This document shows positions 16,675-23,468 of a stretch of DNA of 23,468 nucleotides, in pieces. Below the pieces are notes generated by a model, which was given only the letters and a program-made list of their open reading frames with translations, was not told the DNA's origin and made no database searches. Each line of letters begins with the position of its first letter. Position 1 is the stretch's first letter. The position numbers were made by a program, and so were the translations under genes. The DNA is from a virus: the IMG/VR virus record IMGVR_UViG_3300020051_000094, positions 1 to 23,468 of that record, one strand, 5' to 3'.

Positions 16675-18057
16675 ATGTCAAAAGAAAAAAACTTCGGTTA
16701 CCTCGGTAACTCCTTCCAAATACAACTTCTAAACAACATCGTTATTGACAAAGACTTTGCCAATTCGATTGTCGATGTATTGGACCCGAAGTACTTTGAT
16801 AATCAATATTTCAAAATTATTATGCAAATGGTTAAAGAGTACTACGTCAAGTACGAACATACTCCAACATTTGCTACATTGGAACAACTAACGAAGAGTG
16901 AAATTACCTCTCCGATGGCTCAGAAAATGGTTTTTGACATGTTAAAAGATGTTAAAGATGCACCTATTGAAGGGTCAGACTTCGTACAAGAGAAGTCATT
17001 GAAGTTCTGTAAACAACAGGAACTTCAGAAAGTGATGGCTAAGGCTCAGAAAATCATTGACAAAGGTGATTTTGAATCTTACGACCACTTAGAGGAGATG
17101 GTTAGAGAAGCTCTACAAGTTGGTGAAGTGGATACTGGTACTGCAGATGTATTCTCAAATTTGGATGTAGTATTGGATGACGATTACCGTCACCCAATCC
17201 CGATGGGAGTACCAGGTATTGATAACCTAATGAAGGGTGGTTTAGCAAAAGGTGAGATTGGAGTTATTCTTGCACCGACAGGTGTGGGTAAGACGACCTT
17301 CTTAACAAAGATTTCAAACCACGCATTCAATTTAGGTTACAATGTTCTTCAGGTGTTCTTTGAGGACAACCCGAAGATTATCCAACGTAAACACTTCACA
17401 CTATGGACAGGTATTGCTCCTGACAATTTATCTAATCACAAAGATGATGTGATGAATAAAGTCAAAGAGATTAAGGAAAATACAAAAAATTCCTTAACTT
17501 TGAAGAAGTTACCGTCTGATACCCTGACGATGAATCAAATCAAGAATCAGGTTAGAAAGATGATAGCTGAAGGGAACAAGATTGATATGATTGTTGTGGA
17601 TTACATCGATTGTATTACACCTGACAAAAACTTGGGTGATGAATGGAAGAGTGAAGGTTCTGTGATGAGAGCGTTCGAAGCAATGTGTCACGAATTGGAC
17701 CTTGTTGGGTGGACAGCAACACAGGGTAACCGTTCTTCAATTTCATCAGAAGTTGTTACCACAGACCAAATGGGTGGTTCTATTAAGAAGGCTCAGGTTG
17801 GTCACGTAATTATCTCGGTGGCGAAGTCATTACAACAAAAGGAAATGAACTTGGCTACCATTGCAATTACAAAGTCTCGTATCGGAAAGGACGGGGTTGT
17901 CTTTGAGAATTGTAAGTATGATAATGAAATGTTGGTTATTGATACTGAACAGAGTGTTACTTTCTTAGGTTTGGAAGAACAAAGAGAGGAGAAACAGAGG
18001 GATAGAATCAAGGAGCTCATGGAGAAGCGTAAGCAACGTGAGGGACAACAAAATTAA
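16675..18057 (+). CDS. gp41: gp41-like replicative DNA helicase (DnaB superfamily)
   Basis: A 460-residue hexameric helicase of the DnaB/gp41 family, which moves along the lagging strand at the fork and works with a primase. The N-terminal 150 residues form the helical domain (YLGNSFQIQLLNNIV, PTFATLEQL). The motor domain has Walker A APTGVGKTT (200-208), Walker B IDMIVVDYID (303-312) with D309, the TQGNRS segment around 349-354 and a C-terminal FENCKYDNEMLVI strand. The length matches T4 gp41 (475 residues). The last 25 residues are charged helix (EEQREEKQRDRIKELMEKRK). A fused primase domain is absent, so primase must be encoded elsewhere. The ATG at 16675 follows an AT-rich gap containing TATTTATT. 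Confidence 0.92.
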   Translation: MSKEKNFGYLGNSFQIQLLNNIVIDKDFANSIVDVLDPKYFDNQYFKIIMQMVKEYYVKYEHTPTFATLEQLTKSEITSPMAQKMVFDMLKDVKDAPIEGSDFVQEKSLKFCKQQELQKVMAKAQKIIDKGDFESYDHLEEMVREALQVGEVDTGTADVFSNLDVVLDDDYRHPIPMGVPGIDNLMKGGLAKGEIGVILAPTGVGKTTFLTKISNHAFNLGYNVLQVFFEDNPKIIQRKHFTLWTGIAPDNLSNHKDDVMNKVKEIKENTKNSLTLKKLPSDTLTMNQIKNQVRKMIAEGNKIDMIVVDYIDCITPDKNLGDEWKSEGSVMRAFEAMCHELDLVGWTATQGNRSSISSEVVTTDQMGGSIKKAQVGHVIISVAKSLQQKEMNLATIAITKSRIGKDGVVFENCKYDNEMLVIDTEQSVTFLGLEEQREEKQRDRIKELMEKRKQREGQQN

Positions 18058-18070
18058 TAAATAATAAATT

Positions 18071-19351
18071 ATGGTTAACAATAATACTATGAATGGTAAA
18101 GAAACTCGTTATGTAATTAAGAGAAGTGGTGAACAAGTACTTTTCGAGGCTGAAAAAATTAAATATGCTGTACTGAAGGCTATGAAGTCTATCGGTGAAG
18201 TTGATGATGAAATGGCTGAGAAAATTGCGAGAATCACTCGTAAAGGAATTTTCAGAGATGAAAAGGATAAAGTACCTCACGTGGATGAAATTCACGATAT
18301 GGTGGAGAATAAGTTGATGGACAACGGTCTTAATGATGTTGCTAAAGAATACATCATTTACCGTAAGAACCATGGACCGAACATCTTTACTAAGAGAACG
18401 AATCTTAAACCTTACGAATATCCAAATCTTAATGAATATGTGGATGCTATCAGACATTCATATTGGGTACATACGGAGTTTAACTTTACTTCAGACATTC
18501 AAGATTTCAAAGTAAACTTGGATAAGAAAGAAAAAACTGCGGTAAAAAGAGCGATGTTGGCTATCTCTCAGATTGAGATTGCGGTTAAAACGTTTTGGGG
18601 TGACATCTACAAAAGGATGCCGAAACCTGAAATTGGTAATGTAGGTGCAACATTTGCTGAGTCTGAGGTTAGACACGCAGATGCTTACTCACACTTAATT
18701 CAATTGTTAGGATTGAATTCAGACTTCGAAACATTACTCGAAGTACCGGCAATCCGTAGAAGAATTAAGTATTTGGAGAAAGCTATCTCTAACTCAAAGG
18801 CAGTTGAAGATAAAGAATACTTTGAATCTGTAGTATTGTTCTCTATGTTTGTAGAGAATGTATCGTTGTTCTCACAGTTTTTAGTTATTATGTCATTCAA
18901 CAAACATAAGAATATGTTGAAAGGTATCAGTAACGCTGTTGAAGCAACATCGAAAGAAGAGAATATCCATGCTGGATTCGGATTTGATTTGGTAAACCTT
19001 ATCAAAGGAGAAAACCCATCATGGTGGACAGAACAATTAAAAGAAGACCTTGTGGCAGCTACAATGGAAGCGTATGAGGCAGAAACAGAAATAGTTAATT
19101 GGATATTTGAGGAAGGTGATTTAGATTTCCTAACGAAAAGTCAGACAATGGAATTTATTAAACATAGATTTAATGTATCATTAAACTCCATTGGTGTAGA
19201 TAGTATTTTCGAAATCAACGAACCGTTGTTGGAGACAACTGAATGGTTTGACGATGAAATCTTAACTACTAAACACACTGATTTCTTCAACAAAAGAAGT
19301 ATTAACTACAGTAAGAAATCTAAATCGATTACATCAAACGATTTATTCTAA
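18071..19351 (+). CDS. nrdB: Ribonucleotide reductase small subunit NrdB with N-terminal ATP-cone
   Basis: The 426-residue radical-generating subunit of class I ribonucleotide reductase. Residues about 12-100 are an ATP-cone (YVIKRSGEQVLFEAEKIKYA, later DVAKEYIIYRKNHG), the allosteric module normally at the N-terminus of NrdA. The ferritin-like core follows: E199 and H202 with the radical-site Tyr206 (SEVRHADAY), a second Glu in FVENVSLFS and the ExxH pair in EENIHAG. The first ligand position, Asp in E. coli, appears to be Glu in QIEIAV. The C-terminus ends SNDLF, the usual tail that docks into NrdA. An ATP-cone on NrdB is known from L. blandensis, where dATP inhibits through the beta subunit. 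The gene lies 19 bases before nrdA. Metal identity (iron or manganese) cannot be read from sequence. Confidence 0.95.
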   Translation: MVNNNTMNGKETRYVIKRSGEQVLFEAEKIKYAVLKAMKSIGEVDDEMAEKIARITRKGIFRDEKDKVPHVDEIHDMVENKLMDNGLNDVAKEYIIYRKNHGPNIFTKRTNLKPYEYPNLNEYVDAIRHSYWVHTEFNFTSDIQDFKVNLDKKEKTAVKRAMLAISQIEIAVKTFWGDIYKRMPKPEIGNVGATFAESEVRHADAYSHLIQLLGLNSDFETLLEVPAIRRRIKYLEKAISNSKAVEDKEYFESVVLFSMFVENVSLFSQFLVIMSFNKHKNMLKGISNAVEATSKEENIHAGFGFDLVNLIKGENPSWWTEQLKEDLVAATMEAYEAETEIVNWIFEEGDLDFLTKSQTMEFIKHRFNVSLNSIGVDSIFEINEPLLETTEWFDDEILTTKHTDFFNKRSINYSKKSKSITSNDLF

Positions 19352-19370
19352 TTAAATAACGAAAAATAAA

Positions 19371-21077
19371 ATGAACAATAGAAAACCATTTGACTGGATT
19401 AACGAAGAATCAATTACCTTCCTCCGTAGAGGATACTTGAGTGAAGGTGAAGAACCGCTAGAGAGAATCAGAACAATCGCAGAACATGCTGAGAACCTTT
19501 TAGGTATCGAAGGATTTGCAGATAAATTTTATGACTATATGGGTAAGGGATGGTATTCCCTATCATCACCTGTATGGGCTAACTTCGGAAAGAAGAGAGG
19601 TTTACCTGTAAGTTGTTTTGGGTCTAATATTGGAGACAACATCGAGTCAATTCTATACACACAGGCTGAGGTCGGTGAAATGAGTAAGATGGGTGGTGGT
19701 ACTTCTGGTTACTTTGGTAACATCAGACACAGAGGTGCTGAGATTACTGACAACGGTTTAGCACCTGGTTCGGTACACTTTATGAATCTATTTGAGAGTG
19801 TTGTTGACAACATCTCACAGGGTTCAACTCGTCGTGGTCGTTTCTCACCATACCTTCCTGTGGAACACCCTGACGTTATGGAGTTCTTGGAGATTGGTAC
19901 AGAAGGATTCCCAATTCAGGATTTGACTCACGCAGTTACAGTAACTGATGAGTTTATGAATGAGATGATTGCGGGTGATGAAGAGAAAAGAGCAATTTGG
20001 GCTAAGGTCATCCAAAGACGTGGAGAGATTGGTTACCCATACATTATGTTCCATGATACAATGAACAACAACACTGTTGATGTATACAAAGACAAAGAAG
20101 CGACAATCTACAATTCAAACTTATGTTCTGAGATTGCACTTCATAACTCTGAAGAGGAGTCATTTGTTTGTGTATTATCATCAATGAATGTTCTTCACTA
20201 TGATGAGTGGAAAGACACAGACGCTGTTGAGATTATGACAATGTTCTTAGATGCGGTTGTTACTGAATTCTTAACTAAGATTGAGGATATCAGAGACAAC
20301 GGGACTATTGAAGGTAAGAGAGGTTTCTTCTATTTGGAGAAAGCTTACAACTTCGCTAAGAGACAAAGAGCGTTGGGTCTTGGTGTATTGGGATGGCACT
20401 CACTTCTACAAAAGAGAGGTCTTCCTTTTGATACGAGAGAAACTGCGAGATTGAATGTTGAGGTATTCAAACACATTAAAGAGAAATCATACGCGGCGTC
20501 TGAGGAATTGGCTAAGATGTTCGGTGAACCTGAGTACTTAGAAGGATATGGAAGAAGAAACGTTACGTTGAACGCAATCGCACCAACAACATCTTCAGCT
20601 TTTATCTTAGGTCAAGTATCACAATCAATCGAACCTATTTGGTCTAACTGTTATGTGAAGGATGTTGCTAAGATGAAGGTAACTATTAAGAATCCTGTTC
20701 TTAAAGAGTTGTTATCTGAATTAGGTCACGACACCAAAGAGGTATGGAACAGTATCAAACAAAATGATGGTTCAGTACAACACTTAGATATTTTAAGTGA
20801 CGAACAGAAAGAAGTGTTTAGAACATTTGCTGAAATCAATCAGTCGTCAATTATCAATCAAGCTGCGGTTCGTCAATCTTACATTGACCAATCACAGTCG
20901 TTGAACTTAATGATTTCACCTGACATGCCGACAAGGGATGTTAACAAACTTCTTATTGAAGCTTGGCAGTTGGGTGTTAAGACATTATACTACCAACACT
21001 CAATGAATTCAGCTCAAGCTTTCGCAAGAAAGAAGTTGGGATTGAATGACCTTCAGTGTGTTGCATGTGAAGGATAA
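19371..21077 (+). CDS. nrdA: Ribonucleotide reductase large subunit NrdA, short form without ATP-cone
   Basis: The 568-residue catalytic subunit, converting ribonucleoside diphosphates to deoxy forms with the radical supplied by NrdB. The active site is complete: C82 (PVSCFG) and C267 (FVCVLSS) as the redox pair, N250, C252 and E254 (NLCSEI) as the catalytic set, the tyrosine pair Y540-Y541 (LYYQHS), and the C-terminal C563 and C566 (CVACEG) that reload electrons. The phosphate-binding PTTSSAFILG segment is present. It is much shorter than E. coli NrdA (761 residues) because it begins directly with the catalytic region and lacks an ATP-cone, complementing the cone on NrdB. No intein or split is seen. 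A strong terminator follows. Confidence 0.95.
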   Translation: MNNRKPFDWINEESITFLRRGYLSEGEEPLERIRTIAEHAENLLGIEGFADKFYDYMGKGWYSLSSPVWANFGKKRGLPVSCFGSNIGDNIESILYTQAEVGEMSKMGGGTSGYFGNIRHRGAEITDNGLAPGSVHFMNLFESVVDNISQGSTRRGRFSPYLPVEHPDVMEFLEIGTEGFPIQDLTHAVTVTDEFMNEMIAGDEEKRAIWAKVIQRRGEIGYPYIMFHDTMNNNTVDVYKDKEATIYNSNLCSEIALHNSEEESFVCVLSSMNVLHYDEWKDTDAVEIMTMFLDAVVTEFLTKIEDIRDNGTIEGKRGFFYLEKAYNFAKRQRALGLGVLGWHSLLQKRGLPFDTRETARLNVEVFKHIKEKSYAASEELAKMFGEPEYLEGYGRRNVTLNAIAPTTSSAFILGQVSQSIEPIWSNCYVKDVAKMKVTIKNPVLKELLSELGHDTKEVWNSIKQNDGSVQHLDILSDEQKEVFRTFAEINQSSIINQAAVRQSYIDQSQSLNLMISPDMPTRDVNKLLIEAWQLGVKTLYYQHSMNSAQAFARKKLGLNDLQCVACEG

Positions 21078-21104
21078 TTGTTAAAAAACACAATTTATAA
21101 ATAT

Positions 21105-21133
21105 AAAAGAGGACTTCGGTCCTCTTTTTTTTG
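21105..21133 (+). terminator. Intrinsic terminator with C(UUCG)G loop after nrdA
   Basis: AAAAGAGGAC (21105-21114) pairs with GTCCTCTTTT (21119-21128) around the loop TTCG, followed by more T. This extra-stable C(UUCG)G hairpin type is well known in T4 transcripts. It isolates nrdBA from gp25. Confidence 0.92.
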
Positions 21134-21151
21134 CAATTTATTTAGTTAAGA

Positions 21152-21159
21152 TATTTATA
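21152..21159 (+). promoter_or_regulatory. Candidate late-promoter element TATTTATA before gp25
   Basis: The same 8-mer as at 301 and 12208, four bases before the gp25 ATG. Being downstream of the terminator, gp25 and gp6 need a promoter in 21134-21163, and this is the only notable motif there. If used as a -10 element the transcript would be essentially leaderless, which weakens the case. Confidence 0.25.
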
Positions 21160-21163
21160 GACA

Positions 21164-21628
21164 ATGGCAGACGGTAAAACATACGGTATCAATTTCCCTT
21201 TTCAAGATAGTAAAGAAGGAAAATATCTTTCTCTTTCTCAGACTACTGACGAAGAGATAAGGACTGATTTATTACACCTTATCTTAACAAGGAAAGGTAG
21301 TAGATATTATTTACCTGATTTTGGTACGAGAATTTATGAATTTATTTTTGAACCTATGGATGGTACAACATTCGAGGCAATCAAAGCGGATATCAGAGAT
21401 TCTATTGAAAAATACATTCCAAACCTTACAGTTAATGAAATAACAATTACACCTTACTTAGAAGATTTAGAAGCTCAAGGTGAATTAAATATGGATAAGT
21501 TGGGTATTGGTGGTATATATAGAGTACCTGGTCGTGGTGTTGAAGAATACACGGCAAAATTAAGGATTGATTATACCATTACAGATAGTACTTTCCAAAC
21601 CAAAGATTTCATAATTATCAATATTTAA
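21164..21628 (+). CDS. gp25: gp25-like baseplate wedge protein
   Basis: A 154-residue protein of the gp25/GpW lysozyme-like family, the sheath-initiating wedge subunit shared by contractile phages and type VI secretion (TssE). The signature is visible at residues about 33-65: RTDLLHLILTRKGSRYYLPD, then FGTRIYEFIFEPMD, followed by helix IKADIRDSIEKYIP and strand VNEITIT. T4 gp25 has 132 residues; the extra length lies in a loop around EDLEAQGELNMDKLGIGG before the last strand pair. Family members are structural and not expected to be enzymes. It precedes gp6 by six bases, the same pairing of wedge components found in many contractile tails. Confidence 0.9.
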   Translation: MADGKTYGINFPFQDSKEGKYLSLSQTTDEEIRTDLLHLILTRKGSRYYLPDFGTRIYEFIFEPMDGTTFEAIKADIRDSIEKYIPNLTVNEITITPYLEDLEAQGELNMDKLGIGGIYRVPGRGVEEYTAKLRIDYTITDSTFQTKDFIIINI

Positions 21629-21634
21629 TAGTAG

Positions 21635-23468
21635 ATGGCAAGTAGAAAAATTTCATACACGGAAAGAGACTTTGAAGGGTTAAGACAGGACCTCGTAAAT
21701 TATACTAAACAGTATTACCCTGAATTAATTGATAACTTCAATGATGCTGCCGTTTATTCGGTATTGATGGACTTGAATGCTGCGATTGGTGATAATCTTA
21801 ATTACCACATTGATAGAAGTATTCAGGAAACTGTATTACAATATGCTCAACAACGTTCATCTATTTTTAATATTGCCAGAACTTATGGTTTGAAGATACC
21901 AGGTAATAGACCTTCAGTTGCTATTGTTGATTTTTCAATTACCGTACCTGCTTTAGGTGACCAAGAGGATTCACGTTACTTAGGGATTTTAAGAGCGGGT
22001 TCACAAGTGATTGGAGCTGGTCAGGTATTTGAGAATGTTTATGATATTGATTTCGCTTCACAATACAACAATGAAGGTTTCCCTAACAGAACAAAGATTC
22101 CAAACTTTGATTCGAACAATGTGTTGATTAACTACACAATCACAAAAAGAGAAGTTGTAGTTAACGGTTTGACTAAGGTATTCAAAAAGACAATCAACCC
22201 TAATGACGTTAAACCATTCTTTGAGTTCTTCTTACCAGAACAAAATGTATTAGAGGTTGTAGACATCATTCAAAAAGATGGTACATCATTCCAATCCACA
22301 CCAACGTATTCTGAGTTTGTTAATGCTAAAGACAGATGGTATGAAGTGGATTCATTAGCTGAACCGACAGTATTCATTGAAGATTCTACAAAACCTTCAG
22401 ACCAACCAGGTATTAAGGTGGGTAAGTACATTGATACTGAAAATAGATTCATAACAGAGTATACACCTCAGGGGTTCATGAAAGTTCAGTTTGGTGGTGG
22501 TACCACAACACCTGACGAACAATTGGCAGATTTTGCGAGAAACGGTGTAACAATGAGAATTCAGGAATACCAAAACAATATTGGTTTAGGTAGAACAGTA
22601 AAAGCCAACACAACATTATTTGTTAAATATAGAATTGGTGGTGGTTCACAATCAAACATTGGTGTGAATGCTATCAATCAGGTAGGTACTGTAAACTTCT
22701 TTGTTAATGGACCGTCTAATACAAACAACCAAACGGTAATTAATTCACTTACGGTTAATAACATTACTGCGGCTATCGGAGGTGCTAACCAACCTTCAAT
22801 TGAGGAAGTGAGAAATATGGTGACATTTAATTTTGCTTCTCAAAACAGAGCGGTTACTATTAATGATTACAATGCGTTGATTAGAAAGATGCCAGGTAAG
22901 TATGGTGCACCTGCTAAGACGGCTATCACAGAAAAAGACAACAAAATTAACATCAATGTATTATCATATGATTCAAATGGTAGTTTGACTCAAACGGTTT
23001 CAAATACATTGAAACAAAATATTGCCAACTATCTTTCTAAATACAGAATGATTAATGACTATATCTCAGTAAATGTCGGTCAAGTTATCGATTTGGAATA
23101 TGATATCTCAGTAGTTTTAGATTCAGGTCAGAATCAGGGAACGGTAATTACAAAGATTATTGATGAGGTTTCTAAATTTATGGCTCCGACAGATAGAACG
23201 ATGGGTCAAAACGTATTCATTTCTGAAATTGAAAGAATTATTCAAGATATTGCGGGAGTTATTTCACTAACAGACCTCAAAGTATACAATAAAGTTGGTG
23301 GGCAATATTCGTCTTCAGAAACATCACAAAGGTATTCTGATGACGCAACAAAAGAGATTCAATTCGTCGACAAAACAATCTTTGCGGAACCTTCACAAAT
23401 ATATCAGGTAAGATTTCCTGAGAAGGATATTAAGGTCAGAGTGAAGAACCTTAAAAACGTTGACTACA
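21635..23468 (+). CDS. gp6: gp6-like baseplate wedge protein (3' partial)
   Basis: An open frame from ATG 21635 to the right edge, 611 codons without a stop. It begins MASRKISYTERDFEGLRQDL, the typical start of T4 gp6-type wedge proteins, followed by helical segments (AVYSVLMDLNAAIGDNLNYH). Around residues 385-500 is the baseplate J-like region: SIEEVRNMVTFNFASQNRAV with TINDYNALIRKMPGKYG, matching the conserved RAVT..DY segment. gp6 forms the inner baseplate ring that opens during contraction. The start follows the gp25 stop by six bases with sequence TAGTAG and no Shine-Dalgarno motif. The C-terminal part lies outside the window; T4 gp6 has 660 residues, so little may be missing, or the protein may be larger. 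Confidence 0.88.
   Translation, partial: MASRKISYTERDFEGLRQDLVNYTKQYYPELIDNFNDAAVYSVLMDLNAAIGDNLNYHIDRSIQETVLQYAQQRSSIFNIARTYGLKIPGNRPSVAIVDFSITVPALGDQEDSRYLGILRAGSQVIGAGQVFENVYDIDFASQYNNEGFPNRTKIPNFDSNNVLINYTITKREVVVNGLTKVFKKTINPNDVKPFFEFFLPEQNVLEVVDIIQKDGTSFQSTPTYSEFVNAKDRWYEVDSLAEPTVFIEDSTKPSDQPGIKVGKYIDTENRFITEYTPQGFMKVQFGGGTTTPDEQLADFARNGVTMRIQEYQNNIGLGRTVKANTTLFVKYRIGGGSQSNIGVNAINQVGTVNFFVNGPSNTNNQTVINSLTVNNITAAIGGANQPSIEEVRNMVTFNFASQNRAVTINDYNALIRKMPGKYGAPAKTAITEKDNKININVLSYDSNGSLTQTVSNTLKQNIANYLSKYRMINDYISVNVGQVIDLEYDISVVLDSGQNQGTVITKIIDEVSKFMAPTDRTMGQNVFISEIERIIQDIAGVISLTDLKVYNKVGGQYSSSETSQRYSDDATKEIQFVDKTIFAEPSQIYQVRFPEKDIKVRVKNLKNVDY

Noticed and set aside
18017-18457. A 146-codon open frame on the minus strand
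   Set aside because: It lies opposite the ATP-cone part of nrdB, which has clear family motifs. The minus-strand product is low-complexity in Phe, Ile and Ser with no recognisable domain.
21096-21103. Exact TATAAATA on the + strand, possible T4-type late promoter
   Set aside because: It sits immediately before the C(UUCG)G terminator, so a transcript starting there would stop at once. Probably chance in AT-rich DNA.
1-23468. tRNA genes, CRISPR array, insertion sequence or integrase
   Set aside because: No cloverleaf-like segment, spaced direct repeats, transposase or integrase motif was found on either strand by reading. A tRNAscan run would settle the tRNA question.

Overview
The window reads as part of the genome of a T4-like contractile-tailed phage (Caudoviricetes, myovirus morphology). 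Every supported gene is on the + strand, the DNA is AT-rich, and genes are packed with overlaps or short AT-rich gaps. Recognisable T4-type genes are baseplate gp53, gp25 and gp6, single-strand DNA-binding gp32, UvsX, the 5'-3' exonuclease RNase H, the gp41-type helicase and NrdA/NrdB. The host is probably a member of Bacteroidota. This is inferred from three things: start codons preceded by A/T-rich sequence without Shine-Dalgarno motifs, an OmpA-like domain of the kind I associate with Bacteroidota inside a baseplate protein, and a ribonucleotide reductase whose ATP-cone sits on NrdB, as described in the flavobacterium Leeuwenhoekiella blandensis. I cannot prove the host from sequence alone.

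Layout. 1-278 is the C-terminal end of a protein that may be the tape measure. 325-12207 holds three overlapping or abutting tail/baseplate genes: a 1534-residue protein with an embedded OmpA-like domain, a 105-residue gp53-like wedge protein, and a 2323-residue hub-like protein. 12231-13091 holds two small unrecognised genes, the second very acidic and coiled-coil, and ends at a strong terminator. 13239-18057 is the DNA metabolism block: gp32, UvsX, RNase H, an unrecognised 150-residue protein and the replicative helicase. 18071-21077 is nrdB-nrdA, closed by a C(UUCG)G terminator. 21164 to the right edge returns to baseplate genes: gp25 and the 5' part of gp6.

How the genes work together. 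The two outer blocks build the baseplate and tail hub, the part that contacts the cell envelope and triggers sheath contraction. The central block copies and recombines the genome: gp32 coats single strands, UvsX pairs strands, the helicase opens the fork, and RNase H removes primers. NrdA and NrdB supply deoxynucleotides. Three hairpins mark module boundaries: after the acidic protein, after gp32 and after nrdA. No tRNA, CRISPR array, insertion sequence or integrase was seen. No gene-free stretch exceeds about 150 bases.
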